Of a stretch of DNA of 64,000 nucleotides, positions 30,821-39,965 are shown piece after piece (positions within the stretch are counted from its first letter, which is position 1; every line of letters begins with the position of its first letter). The stretch lies in assembly GCF_900110105.1 (NCBI RefSeq), contig NZ_FOCL01000002.1:947620-1011619 (forward strand). The letters are read 5' to 3'. Source of the DNA: Mucilaginibacter gossypiicola (GTDB lineage Bacteria > Bacteroidota > Bacteroidia > Sphingobacteriales > Sphingobacteriaceae). The notes beneath the pieces were generated by a model, which worked only from the letters and a program-made list of their open reading frames with translations, was not told the DNA's origin and did no database searches. The position numbers and the translations under genes are program-made.

Positions 30821-32059
30821 TTATTCGCCTAAAGCGGTCTTAAAATCCTCAAGCAAATCCTCAAGGTCCTCAATACCAATAGATAGGCGGATCATACTTT
30901 CGGGGATGCCCATTTCAGCACGGCGTTCGGCTCCAAGCTCAAAGAAAATGGTTTGCGCAACCGGGATGGCCAGCGTGCGGGTATCACCAAGGTTGCTTGA
31001 TTTTACAACCAGTTTTAACTTGTTTAAAAAGGCAAGACAATCGATACTTTCATCCAGTTCGATACTCATCAAACCACCGTAGCGGGCAAACAACTCGCCT
31101 GCTAAAGCATGTTGCGGGTGCGATTCAACGCCGGGATAAAATACTTTTTTAACTTTCGGGTGCTTATCGAAATATTGGGCTAATGCTAAAGCATTACTGC
31201 ATGCACGGTCAAGGCGAAGGGCCAATGTTTCGGCGCCAACAGAGATGGAGTGAGCAGCTTCGGGCGATAAGGTACCACCGCTATCGCGCAAGCCTTTTTT
31301 ACGGATCTGGGTCATGCCCAAATTCTCCGGCTTTACCGTTGTTTTGAAGCCTGGGAAAATGTTTGGATAGTTTGCCCAATCGAACAAGCCGGCGTTAGTT
31401 ACCGCGCCACCAAGGGCGTTACCGTGACCGCCAATATATTTGGTTAGTGAATTGATCACCAGGCTGGCCTTAACGTTAACCGGGTTAAACAAGTATGGCG
31501 AGGTCATGGTATTATCAACCACATATAAAATGCCTTTTTCCTGGCACAGGTCGCCAATGTTTTTAAGGTCGGCAATTTGGGTGGCCGGGTTGGCAATGGT
31601 TTCAACAAACACCATGCGGGTGTTTTCTTTTATTGCTGCACGTACATTATCAACCAAGGTAGCATCAACAAAATCAATGCTGATACCCATATCAATAAAA
31701 GTCTGGAAAATACTGCGGCTGTTACCAAACAGGAACGAGCTGGCTACAATATGATCGGTACCTTTAATAAGCGCCATTACCGTTGCCGAAATAGCGGCCA
31801 TACCCGTTGAGAAAGCAATGCTTGATACCCCATGTTCCATTTGGGTTACCTTTTGCTCTAACGCGGTGATGGTAGGGTTACCCTGTCGCGAATAAGCATA
31901 ACCGCTTTTTTTATTCTGGAAAATATCAACCAAATCCTGCACATCCTCATGTCCGTAGGTTACCGAGGTGTGAATGGGTTTATGCAACGAACCATGCTCG
32001 GGTTTGCCAAGACGGTCGGCATGTAATATGGTGGTAGTGAAGCCTTTTTTGGTACTCAT
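30821..32059 (-). CDS. Cys/Met-metabolism PLP enzyme (cystathionine gamma-synthase family)
   Basis: The 412-residue enzyme has YSRQGNPT, FSTGMAAISA, VDNTMTSPYLF and the PLP lysine in SLTKYIGGHGNALGG. It belongs to the gamma-family that includes cystathionine gamma-synthase, O-acetylhomoserine sulfhydrylase and methionine gamma-lyase. Sequence alone does not settle which reaction it runs; the SLTKYIGGHGN block resembles the cystathionine gamma-synthase-like subgroup. It is a single gene with its own terminator. Confidence 0.85.
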   Translation of the reverse strand: MSTKKGFTTTILHADRLGKPEHGSLHKPIHTSVTYGHEDVQDLVDIFQNKKSGYAYSRQGNPTITALEQKVTQMEHGVSSIAFSTGMAAISATVMALIKGTDHIVASSFLFGNSRSIFQTFIDMGISIDFVDATLVDNVRAAIKENTRMVFVETIANPATQIADLKNIGDLCQEKGILYVVDNTMTSPYLFNPVNVKASLVINSLTKYIGGHGNALGGAVTNAGLFDWANYPNIFPGFKTTVKPENLGMTQIRKKGLRDSGGTLSPEAAHSISVGAETLALRLDRACSNALALAQYFDKHPKVKKVFYPGVESHPQHALAGELFARYGGLMSIELDESIDCLAFLNKLKLVVKSSNLGDTRTLAIPVAQTIFFELGAERRAEMGIPESMIRLSIGIEDLEDLLEDFKTALGE

Positions 32060-32099
32060 TTTTTTATCCTATTAATTAGATATACATAATAGCGGTTGC

Positions 32100-32288
32100 G
32101 AACTTAATTAATTACACCCTAATTACACGAATGGAATTGACACTAATTGTACGAATGATATCGAATTGACACGAATGCTTTTATGATGACTTGAATTTGA
32201 CCGAATTACACGAATTACTTTATACAAGGTAGATGATTAGGGAAATTCGCCTAAATTGTGGCCGATATAAAGGAAATTCGTGTAAAAA
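32100..32288. repeat. Degenerate ACGAATT repeat tract
   Basis: Words such as AATTACACGAAT, AATTGACAC, GAATTACACGAATTA and AAATTCGTGTAA recur in both orientations over about 190 bases. A similar tract lies at 50260-50369. Such tracts are common in intergenic DNA of this group; role unknown. Confidence 0.6.
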
Positions 32289-32291
32289 TAT

Positions 32292-32750
32292 ATGAGGGCT
32301 GTACTACAACGTGTTACCCAGGCAAGCTGTACTGTTGACGGAAAGATAACAGGTGAGATAAGTGCCGGATTTTTAGTTTTATTAGGAATTGAAGACGCTG
32401 ATACCACCGAAGACCTGCAATGGCTGGCCGGTAAAATTACAGGTATGCGTGTTTTTGGCGATGAAAACGGCCTCATGAACAAAGCCCTTGCTGATGTTAA
32501 CGGGGATATCCTGCTGATTTCCCAGTTTACCCTTTTCGCTCAAACCAAAAAGGGAAACCGCCCTTCATTTTTAAGGGCCGCTAAACCGGATAAGGCCATT
32601 CCGATGTATGAGCAAATGGTTCAAACGCTTGAAACACTGACAGGTAAAAAGATAGCAACGGGCATTTTTGGTGCAGATATGAAGATTAATCTGCTGAATG
32701 ACGGCCCGGTAACTATCATAATGGATACGAAGGATAGGGATAATCATTAA
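32292..32750 (+). CDS. dtd: D-aminoacyl-tRNA deacylase
   Basis: The 152-residue protein carries both family motifs: SQFTL (residues about 77-81) with the catalytic threonine region, and NDGPVT near the C-terminus, the NxGPVT cross-subunit motif. It removes D-amino acids (and glycine from tRNA-Ala) mischarged on tRNAs. Length and start match the family. It is a single gene. Confidence 0.95.
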   Translation: MRAVLQRVTQASCTVDGKITGEISAGFLVLLGIEDADTTEDLQWLAGKITGMRVFGDENGLMNKALADVNGDILLISQFTLFAQTKKGNRPSFLRAAKPDKAIPMYEQMVQTLETLTGKKIATGIFGADMKINLLNDGPVTIIMDTKDRDNH

Positions 32751-32820
32751 AAAGACAAAGGACATGTTAAAAAGCCTGTCATTCTTCGCTCTCGCTACTT
32801 ATAACAATTTAAAAAAACGG

Positions 32821-32910
32821 CGTCATCCCGAACTTGTTTCGGGAACCCGCAAGATAAGCCGCATGGAGCATCCTTAGCAACGGATGTGCGGAAACAAGTT
32901 CAGCATGACA
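32821..32910. repeat. Dispersed palindrome family B, copy 1
   Basis: Starts with CGTCATCCCGAACTTGTTTC and ends with GAAACAAGTTCAGCATGAC: inverted ends built on GAACTTGTTTC/GAAACAAGTTC. Related copies occur at 37956-38050 and, as a partial copy, at 51751-51780. Confidence 0.75.
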
Positions 32911-33029
32911 GCGTGGAGATGTCATTTCATCTTCAGAATTCGCCGGATTTAAACACTCAGGGTGACAGCCCTCTTTACTGGATGTCATTTTGCCTTCAGA
33001 GGCCCAGGATTTAAACGTTTTTAACTTAT

Positions 33030-33305
33030 TTAGTTATTGTCCAACGCCTCTTCAATCCTCGCCTGCAAGTCTGCTTTAAAAGCATCATCCAGTTTCAATT
33101 CGTTTTTAAGCGAACTATGAAAAAGCTGCTGCACCATATTATTAATAACGCGGCTTTGTTTATTATACAGTACGCACATGCCGCAACCCGCCAGGTGGAT
33201 ACGCAGCTCAATTTCTTCGCGGAAGCTAAGCCGCTTAAGCTGCTTCTTTTCAATCAGGAAAGTAGCTTGTTTGCAGTTATATATGACTTTTTTTAAGTAA
33301 CTCAT
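33030..33305 (-). CDS. Zinc-finger anti-sigma-factor-like protein
   Basis: The 91-residue product has C11 and the block HLAGCGMC, an H-x3-C-x2-C pattern like the ZAS zinc-binding anti-sigma domain, and no membrane helix. It begins one base after the end of an ECF sigma factor gene, the usual place for its inhibitor. It would bind the sigma factor in the cytoplasm and release it on a signal such as oxidation or metal loss. Signal unknown. Confidence 0.75.
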   Translation of the reverse strand: MSYLKKVIYNCKQATFLIEKKQLKRLSFREEIELRIHLAGCGMCVLYNKQSRVINNMVQQLFHSSLKNELKLDDAFKADLQARIEEALDNN

Positions 33306-33306
33306 T

Positions 33307-33882
33307 TTAATTCCAGTTTTTTTGGATACAAGCCCTCAGGTTAACTTTAGCCCGGTGAATGATTACCCAAAAGTTGGCCTGGGTAACATGCAGCTCGGTA
33401 CAAATATTTTCGGTGGGCGCGTCATCAATGTGTTTCATGATAAAAACCGCGTTCCACAGGGCCGGAAGCTTTTGCAGGCATTTTTGCAGGATGCTGTTCA
33501 GCTCTTTTTTTAATAAGGGATCTTGCTCATCCATTGCGGCAATAGGGTGCGGGGCGTATTCTGCTTTCCAGTGACCGTTATCTTCTTCAAAAAATTCATC
33601 CTGTTCCTGCGCCGCTCTATTGGCCGAAGCTATGGCAAGCCCCGACGACTTTTTGCGGTATACATCAATAATTTTATTTTTAAGGATGGCGGTAAGCCAC
33701 GTTCGCTCGGTGCTTTTGCCTTCAAACCGATTAACCTTTTCAAGAGCTGCCAAAAAGGTTTCCTGTACCAGGTCTTTAGCCAAATCCTCGTCGTTGATCC
33801 GCACAATGGCATACATGTACAGGTAATCGGCATAGGCGGCAACCCACTTATGAGGGTTTAATACATTAGTTTCGGTTGTCAT
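33307..33882 (-). CDS. ECF-type sigma-70 family RNA polymerase sigma factor
   Basis: I start it at MTTETNVLNP (33882); an ATG three codons upstream is possible. The 191-residue protein has region 2 (DLVQETFLAALEKVNRFEGK, TWLTAILKNKIIDVYRKK) and region 4 (LQKLPALWNAVFIMKHID, ENICTELHVTQANFWVIIHR). The insertion between the two regions is longer than usual. It is paired with the zinc-finger protein downstream, so it is probably held inactive until that partner senses its signal. Confidence 0.88.
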   Translation of the reverse strand: MTTETNVLNPHKWVAAYADYLYMYAIVRINDEDLAKDLVQETFLAALEKVNRFEGKSTERTWLTAILKNKIIDVYRKKSSGLAIASANRAAQEQDEFFEEDNGHWKAEYAPHPIAAMDEQDPLLKKELNSILQKCLQKLPALWNAVFIMKHIDDAPTENICTELHVTQANFWVIIHRAKVNLRACIQKNWN

Positions 33883-34129
33883 GGAATGCAATATGCTTAT
33901 ACAATTACGGGATTAGTCGGGTGCAGGCGCAAATCCTTACAAAAAATTGGCTCAAAACTAAGTTTGTTTTTTTGGCGCCGTCTGCTAACTGCTAAGTTAC
34001 GTAGCCTGTGTTGATAATGAGCTTATTATGCCGATATTTATATCAGCCAAAAAAAAGAAAATTTGTTGTAAGGTTATTCCCGTAAACCCGACAAAGCAAT
34101 AAAAACGTATTTCATTTAATCCTAATAAA

Positions 34130-34924
34130 ATGAGAAAGATCAGCGTATTGATGCTTGCACCTTTTTTAATAGGTGCAGTAATCATTTCATCGGCGTTTGT
34201 TAACAATAAGAGAATCGAAAAATTAAAGCCCGAAGGCAAAGGCTTTGCCTTGGTAGAACTGTTCACTTCCGAGGGTTGTTCCAGCTGCCCGCCGGCGGAT
34301 GAGCTGGTAGCTAAAGTGCAGAAAGAAATAGGAGATAAGCCTGTTTATATTTTGGCTTACCATGTTGACTACTGGAACCGCCTTGGCTGGAAAGACGTTT
34401 TTAGCAATGCCGATTATTCAAAACGGCAAAATGAATATGCCCGGTGGTTAAAGCTGTCGCAGGTATATACGCCGCAGATTGTGGTTAACGGGAAAACGGA
34501 GTTTGTTGGCTCACAGGAAGGGGCTTTACGCAATGCCATTAAAAATGGCTTGCAGGGCGGGGACGATGTTAACGTAAACCTGGATGTTGCCCGTAACGCT
34601 AATAATACGGCTACTATACAATATAAAATTGAAGGCAATACAGGGCGTGGCAATAATGTTATATCGCTGGCGCTGGTGCAAAAGCAAGCCGTGATAAAAG
34701 TTGAACGTGGTGAAAACGGTGGCCGTACACTGGCGCATGCCCAAATTGTACGTAACCTGCAAACCCTGCCTTTAAGCAAAAATGCCGGTAGTACAACTCT
34801 TACTTTGCCCGCCGGGTTTAACGCTCAGGGATGGGAGGTTATAGGTTTTGTGCAAAACACGGGTAACGGTGCTGTTTTAGGCGCATCAAAAGCTCAGTTT
34901 AAAGTAACAGCGGCGATTGATTAG
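34130..34924 (+). CDS. DUF1223 thioredoxin-like exported protein
   Basis: The 264-residue protein has a signal peptide-like N-terminus and the DUF1223 core: ALVELFTSEGCSSCPPADEL with a C-x2-C pair, ILAYHVDYWNRLGWKD, and YTPQIVVNGKTEFVGSQ. The fold is thioredoxin-like, so a redox role is likely, but the CSSC motif is not the standard CxxC of disulfide reductases. It precedes the cytochrome b and molybdopterin genes, which suggests a common redox setting. Confidence 0.85.
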   Translation: MRKISVLMLAPFLIGAVIISSAFVNNKRIEKLKPEGKGFALVELFTSEGCSSCPPADELVAKVQKEIGDKPVYILAYHVDYWNRLGWKDVFSNADYSKRQNEYARWLKLSQVYTPQIVVNGKTEFVGSQEGALRNAIKNGLQGGDDVNVNLDVARNANNTATIQYKIEGNTGRGNNVISLALVQKQAVIKVERGENGGRTLAHAQIVRNLQTLPLSKNAGSTTLTLPAGFNAQGWEVIGFVQNTGNGAVLGASKAQFKVTAAID

Positions 34925-34987
34925 GAAATACACCCCAAACATTTAATTAATTAAAAACTGGTTGTGCCAAAAATAAGTAGCATTTAG

Positions 34988-35695
34988 ATGAAAGTAATAA
35001 AAGAAAAGCACCCGCTGTTAATGCGCTGGACGCATTGGGTAAACTTTCCCATCCTCTCTATCATGATCTGGAGCGGGCTGCTCATTTACTGGGCCAACGA
35101 CACCTATACGTTCACTATTTTCAGTGTTACTTTTATCCGGTTTTTTCCGCAGGGCTTTTATGATGCATTGCATATTCCGCGGCGGCTGGCCGAGGGGATG
35201 GCTTTCCATTTTTTGTTTATGTGGTTTTTTGCGCTCAATGGCTTTTTGTATGTGTCATACACTATAATATCGGGCCAATGGCGGGAGCTTGTGCCTAACC
35301 GCCATTCATTTAAAGAGGCCTGGCGGGTAGTTTTGCATGATCTGCACATCCGTAAAATGGCGCCCCCTCAAAACAAATACAACGCCGCCCAGCGCATTGC
35401 CTACACAGCAATTATTGTAATGGGCTTTGGCTCGCTGATAACGGGGCTTGCTATTTATAAGCCGGTACAGTTTAATTACCTGGCCTGGATTTGCGGCGGG
35501 TACCATCTGGCCCGTATCTGGCATTTTGTCCTCACTATTGGCTATGTGCTGTTTTTCCTGGTGCATGTTGTACAGGTGGTACTTGCCGGCTGGAATAATT
35601 TCAGGTCGGTTATTTCGGGTTTTGAGGTAATAGATGAAAAGCCGCTGCCCGCTATTCAAATTCAAAGCGATGAAACTAACGAAAAAACTGAGTAA
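34988..35695 (+). CDS. Cytochrome b-type integral membrane subunit
   Basis: The 235-residue protein has about five membrane helices and paired histidines for heme, beginning KHPLLMRWTHWVNFPILS and later GMAFHFLFMWFF and HLARIWHFVLTIGYV, HVVQVVLAGW. This is the cytochrome b561/thiosulfate reductase cytochrome b pattern. It overlaps the molybdopterin oxidoreductase gene by 26 bases, so it is very likely the membrane electron carrier for that enzyme. Confidence 0.87.
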   Translation: MKVIKEKHPLLMRWTHWVNFPILSIMIWSGLLIYWANDTYTFTIFSVTFIRFFPQGFYDALHIPRRLAEGMAFHFLFMWFFALNGFLYVSYTIISGQWRELVPNRHSFKEAWRVVLHDLHIRKMAPPQNKYNAAQRIAYTAIIVMGFGSLITGLAIYKPVQFNYLAWICGGYHLARIWHFVLTIGYVLFFLVHVVQVVLAGWNNFRSVISGFEVIDEKPLPAIQIQSDETNEKTE

Positions 35696-36479
35696 GGTTT
35701 TCAGCAGAAATAAGGCTCCAAAGAGGGAGCTTACCGTTGAGCAGAAGATTAGCCGGCGCAATTTTATCTCGTTCGGTAGTTTCCTGGTATTAGGAGGAGC
35801 TGCATACGGAGGCTGGCGCTGGCTTTATACTTCGCCCAATGAGGTGCCGGGTATAACAGGAGAGGCCCATAAGCCATTGCGTGCAGTGCTTAATGCCAAC
35901 GAAAAGGTGGTGCGCCAGTTATACAGTAATAAAAACCTGGTAAAAACTTACCCTAAAGAGATGGCGGCGAAAGTGGTGCGCCATAACAGCGACATTGGCT
36001 CGGAGGGATTGATTGACATAGACGCCTGGAAACTGTCGGTTAAAAAACATACCGGCGAGATGTTGAACATCGGTATCGACGAAATAAAGAAACTTCCTAA
36101 AACAGAGATCATTTATGATTTTAAATGCGTGGAAGGCTGGGATCAGATCTCGCATTGGGGTGGGGTGAAATTCAGCGATTTTATAGCTCATTTTAAGCTC
36201 GATGCCGAAACCCGATTTGAGTACGTAGGTATGGAAACGCCCGACAAAGAATATTATGTTGGCGTTGATATGCCGAGCGCAATGCACCCGCAGACTTTGC
36301 TGGCCTATGAGGTGAACGAAAAGCCCCTGCCACCAAAGCATGGCGCACCGTTAAGGCTTATCATTCCGGTAAAATATGGCATCAAAAACCTGAAACGGAT
36401 AGGAAGTATCTCTTTCAGTAGTAACCGCCCCCCCGATTACTGGGCCGAGCAGGGGTATGATTATTACGCAGGGTTGTAA
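35670..36479 (+). CDS. Tat-exported molybdopterin-dependent oxidoreductase (sulfite oxidase/MsrP-like fold)
   Basis: From ATG 35670 the 269-residue protein has a twin-arginine signal (KISRRNFISFGSFLVLGGAA) and a sulfite-oxidase-type molybdenum cofactor domain with the ligand cysteine in FKCVEGWDQISHWGGV. HPQTLLAYEVNEKPL and HGAPLRLIIP are family blocks. It resembles MsrP, which repairs oxidised methionines, but the partner is a two-histidine-pair cytochrome b rather than a clear MsrQ, so the substrate stays open. Confidence 0.87.
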   Translation: MKLTKKLSKVFSRNKAPKRELTVEQKISRRNFISFGSFLVLGGAAYGGWRWLYTSPNEVPGITGEAHKPLRAVLNANEKVVRQLYSNKNLVKTYPKEMAAKVVRHNSDIGSEGLIDIDAWKLSVKKHTGEMLNIGIDEIKKLPKTEIIYDFKCVEGWDQISHWGGVKFSDFIAHFKLDAETRFEYVGMETPDKEYYVGVDMPSAMHPQTLLAYEVNEKPLPPKHGAPLRLIIPVKYGIKNLKRIGSISFSSNRPPDYWAEQGYDYYAGL

Positions 36480-36535
36480 AAAATTGAGGTTGAGAACAGC
36501 GTTATATGTAATGTAATATTTGCATATTGCATTCA

Positions 36536-37903
36536 ATGCCGGCCAATAAACTACCACTTTCCAAACAGCTTGCTTATGCCTGCGGAATGATAGGATGGAG
36601 CATCATGACCAATATTATCATCGTGATGCTGCCTTACTTTTACCTGCCGCCAAACAATGCCGGGCTTACCCCGCTGGTACCCCAGTTGCTGCTTTTCGGA
36701 CTGTTCAATATCATGTCCGTAATAACAGCTTCCGGCCGATTGGTGGATGCCTTTTTTGACCCGTTTATAGCCTCACTTAGTGATAAAAGTGAAAACCGGC
36801 GCGGGCGGCGTATTCCTTTTATGAAATGGGCGGTTTTGCCTGCCGTTTTATTTTGTGGTTTAACTTTTTGCCCCGTATTAAAAGTTGAAAGTGTTCATAA
36901 TGCATACTGGCTTACTTTTACGCTTATGTGCTTTTTTATGGGCGCTACGGCTTATATCATCCCCTATAATGCGCTGCTGCCCGAGCTCACCCATACAGGG
37001 CGCGAACGTGTTAAACTATCGTCATTACAGCAGGTGGGCTTTGTGATAGGGATCATCCTATCGGCTATGGTTAATAATTTTGCCGACTGGGTTGAACATT
37101 TTGCCGGTATAACTAACCGCGAAACAGCTGTGCAATACACCATTTGGGGGCTTGCCGTATTTGCGGGACTGGTGATGCTGATACCGGTATTTGCTATCGA
37201 TGAAAAACAGTATGCCAATGGTCACCCGTCGCATCTATCGCTATTTCCGGCCATTCAAAAAACCTTTCAGAACCGTAATTTCAAATATTACCTGATATCC
37301 GATTTTTCGTTCTACATGGCATTAAGTATTATATCAAGCGGCTTGCTGTTTTTCCTTAAATCGCTGTTAAACCTGCCCGAATCAATGGGTGGAGAGCTTA
37401 TGGCTACCATGGTGCTGGTATCACTGCTGTTTTACCCGCTGGTTAATTACCTGTCGCAGAAAATCGGTAAAAAACCAATCGTACTTTTTTCGTTTGGATT
37501 GCTGAGCTTGATTTTTGTGGCAATATTTTTCCTGGGAAAACTTCCGCTTACACCGCAGGTTCAGATTTATACATTGGTTATCAGCGCATCGTTTCCGCTG
37601 GCTTCACTGGGTATTCTGCCCAACGCGATACTTGCCGAAATAGCACAACACGAGGCTAAGCGTACCGGCGAAAATCGTGAAGGGATGTTCTTTGCGGTTA
37701 AATACCTGTTTGTAAAGCTTGGGCAAACTTTGGGTATTGCATTGTTTGCTTTTTTAACGATCTATGGTAAAGATCCGGGTAACGACTATGGTTTGCGATT
37801 AAATGGCATTTGCGGCTGTGTGCTTTGTTTGCTGGCTATCGTTTTCTTCAGTAGGTTCAGGGAGTGGAGAGGCAGCACCAGAAAGAAAGTTAACCTTCAT
37901 TGA
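36536..37903 (+). CDS. MFS transporter, GPH (sugar:cation symporter) type
   Basis: Starting at MPANKLPLSKQ (36536), the 455-residue protein has about twelve membrane helices and the GPH signatures DAFFDPFIASLSDKSENRRG and RRIPFMKW. GPH carriers take up sugars or glycosides with sodium or protons. No sugar-degrading gene lies next to it except the distant isomerase-like gene, so the substrate is unknown. Confidence 0.85.
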   Translation: MPANKLPLSKQLAYACGMIGWSIMTNIIIVMLPYFYLPPNNAGLTPLVPQLLLFGLFNIMSVITASGRLVDAFFDPFIASLSDKSENRRGRRIPFMKWAVLPAVLFCGLTFCPVLKVESVHNAYWLTFTLMCFFMGATAYIIPYNALLPELTHTGRERVKLSSLQQVGFVIGIILSAMVNNFADWVEHFAGITNRETAVQYTIWGLAVFAGLVMLIPVFAIDEKQYANGHPSHLSLFPAIQKTFQNRNFKYYLISDFSFYMALSIISSGLLFFLKSLLNLPESMGGELMATMVLVSLLFYPLVNYLSQKIGKKPIVLFSFGLLSLIFVAIFFLGKLPLTPQVQIYTLVISASFPLASLGILPNAILAEIAQHEAKRTGENREGMFFAVKYLFVKLGQTLGIALFAFLTIYGKDPGNDYGLRLNGICGCVLCLLAIVFFSRFREWRGSTRKKVNLH

Positions 37904-37955
37904 GTTAACAAACATAGCAGAAGCCTTGAATGTGAAATGATATCTCCACCAAATC

Positions 37956-38050
37956 GTGCTTAACTTGTTTCTGCTTCCCACAGCACAGGTAGCCAATTTA
38001 CTCAGCGTGGCTACTTAGCACGTGTGGTGTTGAAACAAGTTCAACATGAC
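37956..38050. repeat. Dispersed palindrome family B, copy 2
   Basis: CGTGCTTAACTTGTTTCTGC at the left and TTGAAACAAGTTCAACATGAC at the right; the middle has CAGCGTGGCTAC. It is related to 32821-32910. Confidence 0.65.
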
Positions 38051-38098
38051 CTCTTGTTATTAGTTATGGAATTGGTACGACATAGCACCTTAAGATAA

Positions 38099-38215
38099 TT
38101 AACGTGTTTTATTAATTTGAAGGGCTTGCTTCCCGGTTTGAGCTTCGGCCGCACAGGCAAACAGGAAAGATGCCAGTAGGATAATTATGAGATATTTGAT
38201 GATTGCCGGGCTCAT
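38099..38215 (-). CDS. Very small lipoprotein-like peptide (38 residues)
   Basis: A 39-codon frame starts at ATG 38213-38215 and reads MSPAIIKYLIIILLASFLFA then CAAEAQTGKQ and eight more residues to TAA. A hydrophobic helix ending in LFAC is a good lipobox, so the mature peptide would be only about 18 residues, like entericidin-type toxic or envelope peptides. It precedes no gene within the window that would explain it. The frame may be chance, but the signal shape is convincing. Confidence 0.5.
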   Translation of the reverse strand: MSPAIIKYLIIILLASFLFACAAEAQTGKQALQINKTR

Positions 38216-38257
38216 TCTTCCTTAACGTTAATGTTGTAAGTTGATTATACCTATTAA

Positions 38258-38292
38258 ATAAAAAGGCCTGCATTTTGTTTTAAATGCAGGCC
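38258..38292 (-). terminator. Terminator of the isomerase-like gene
   Basis: GGCCTGCATTT (38265-38275) pairs with AAATGCAGGCC (38282-38292); on the minus strand it is followed by TTTTTATTTAA. Confidence 0.85.
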
Positions 38293-38317
38293 TTTGAATA
38301 TGTGTGTAAAAGCAATA

Positions 38318-39202
38318 TTACACCAGGTTCTTTTTAATATAGCTGATACTTTGCGAAATGCTGTCAAACGGATCACCTGGGCAAACATCCTGTTCCACGA
38401 AGAAATATTGCAGGCCTGATTTTTTTGCCTGGGTAAAGATCTTTTTAAAGTCGATAACGCCATTGCCTACTTCAGTAAATTTCTTTTCGGGCGTTTTGTC
38501 CATGTCTTTAACATGCCATAGCGGGAAGCGGCCCGGGTGCTTGTTGATGAGCGCGATAGGGTCCTGATTGGCTTTGGTAACCCAATAAAGGTCCATTTCC
38601 ATTTTTACCAGGTTTTTATCAGTGCTATCGAGCAATATTTCGTAAGGGTATTTGCCATTTTCCTGTATAAACTCAAAATCGTGGTTATGGTAGCAAAGCT
38701 GGATACCTGCACCTTTACAGGTTTCGCCGGCTACATCAAGCATATTGGCTATTTTTTTATAATGATCAAGATCGCCACGTTCTGATTGTGACAGATATGC
38801 ACATACCATATATTTCACACCGGCAGCAGCAGCGTCGTCAACCGCTTTCTTCCAGTCGTTCATAATGGTGCCTTTTTGGTGCTCACCGTTTACAAGTTCT
38901 TCGCCTAAGCGATAGTGTGCACTTGGCATGATGAGCCCATTTTGTTTCAACAGCGCAGCAAAATCAGCCGGGCTCTTTCCGTAAAACAACTCGTTGCCGG
39001 TGTAAGTAGCACCTTCAACAGAGGTAAAGCCTAAGCCGGCAACTTTGGCTAAAGCCGCCGCCGGATCGGCTGCCATGGCATCGCGCACTGTATATAATTG
39101 CAAGCCGATATATTTTTTATCATATGCAAAAAGATTTGGTGCTGCCAACAGGCCTGCTGAAAGTAGCGCCGAAGTTTTAAGGAATGAGCGTCTGGTAGTC
39201 AT
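38318..39202 (-). CDS. Exported sugar phosphate isomerase/epimerase-like TIM-barrel protein
   Basis: The 294-residue protein has a twin-arginine-like signal (TTRRSFLKTSALLSAGLLAA) and a xylose-isomerase-like TIM barrel with IQLCYHNHDFEF, LVKMEMDLYWV and FPLWHVKDMD, where H, E, D and H residues bind a divalent metal. Exported members of this family are abundant in Bacteroidota and often act on modified sugars; the reaction is unknown here. Confidence 0.85.
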   Translation of the reverse strand: MTTRRSFLKTSALLSAGLLAAPNLFAYDKKYIGLQLYTVRDAMAADPAAALAKVAGLGFTSVEGATYTGNELFYGKSPADFAALLKQNGLIMPSAHYRLGEELVNGEHQKGTIMNDWKKAVDDAAAAGVKYMVCAYLSQSERGDLDHYKKIANMLDVAGETCKGAGIQLCYHNHDFEFIQENGKYPYEILLDSTDKNLVKMEMDLYWVTKANQDPIALINKHPGRFPLWHVKDMDKTPEKKFTEVGNGVIDFKKIFTQAKKSGLQYFFVEQDVCPGDPFDSISQSISYIKKNLV

Positions 39203-39329
39203 TGGTTATGTTTTTTTGATTGGTTGTGTAAATATAACACATTAAAAATGCCAATTCAAAGACGTAAATTATGTTGATTGGTTTAATCAGGCAACCTCAT
39301 AAAAATGATACAAATGAATTTGCTCTAAA

Positions 39330-39366
39330 ACAAACAAGGCCGCTATTCAGCGGCCTTGTTTGTTTT
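39330..39366 (-). terminator. Terminator of the def-M16 transcript
   Basis: CAAACAAGGCCGCT (39331-39344) pairs perfectly with AGCGGCCTTGTTTG (39349-39362); the minus strand continues TTTTAGAGC. The gap to def is 13 bases. Confidence 0.85.
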
Positions 39367-39375
39367 TATTAAAAA

Positions 39376-39948
39376 TTATCGTCCTTTTTTTAGGTTGGGA
39401 AACTTCATTCTATAATCCACGTCAACCATCCCTTTTGAAATATCGTTAAGTTTTTTTTCGATGAGGCGTTTGCGCAGCGGGCTTAGCTTATCGGTAAACA
39501 GCTTACCTTCAATATGGTCATATTCATGCTGGATAACGCGCGCTGCCATCCCCTTAAAAGTTTCTTCGTGGTGTTTCCAATCGGCATCATAATATGACAT
39601 GCGTACCACTGGTTTGCGGTATACATCCTCGCGGATATCCGGGATGCTCAGGCAGCCTTCGTTAAAGCCCCATTCTTCGCCGGTTTCTTCCAGTATAGTA
39701 GCATTAATGAATGCCTTTTTGAAATCCTTCAGCTCGGGTTCGTCATCATCAAAAGGGGTAGCGTCAACCACAAATAAACGCATTGACATGCCCACCTGCG
39801 GCGCAGCCAAACCAACCCCACGGGCGGCATACATGGTTTCAAACATATTTTCAACCAGTTCTTTTATATGCGGATATTCGTCGGGCTCAATGGCCGTAGC
39901 TTTCTTTCTTAAAACAGGATCACCGTAGGCAATGATAGGATACTTCAT
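39376..39948 (-). CDS. def: Peptide deformylase
   Basis: The 190-residue metalloenzyme has all three motifs: GVGLAAPQ, EGCLSIPD (metal cysteine) and QHEYDHIEG (metal histidines and catalytic glutamate). It removes the formyl group from nascent proteins. It lies 17 bases downstream of the M16 peptidase gene in the same direction. Confidence 0.97.
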   Translation of the reverse strand: MKYPIIAYGDPVLRKKATAIEPDEYPHIKELVENMFETMYAARGVGLAAPQVGMSMRLFVVDATPFDDDEPELKDFKKAFINATILEETGEEWGFNEGCLSIPDIREDVYRKPVVRMSYYDADWKHHEETFKGMAARVIQHEYDHIEGKLFTDKLSPLRKRLIEKKLNDISKGMVDVDYRMKFPNLKKGR

Positions 39949-39965
39949 CTTGCAAAAATAAAGGA

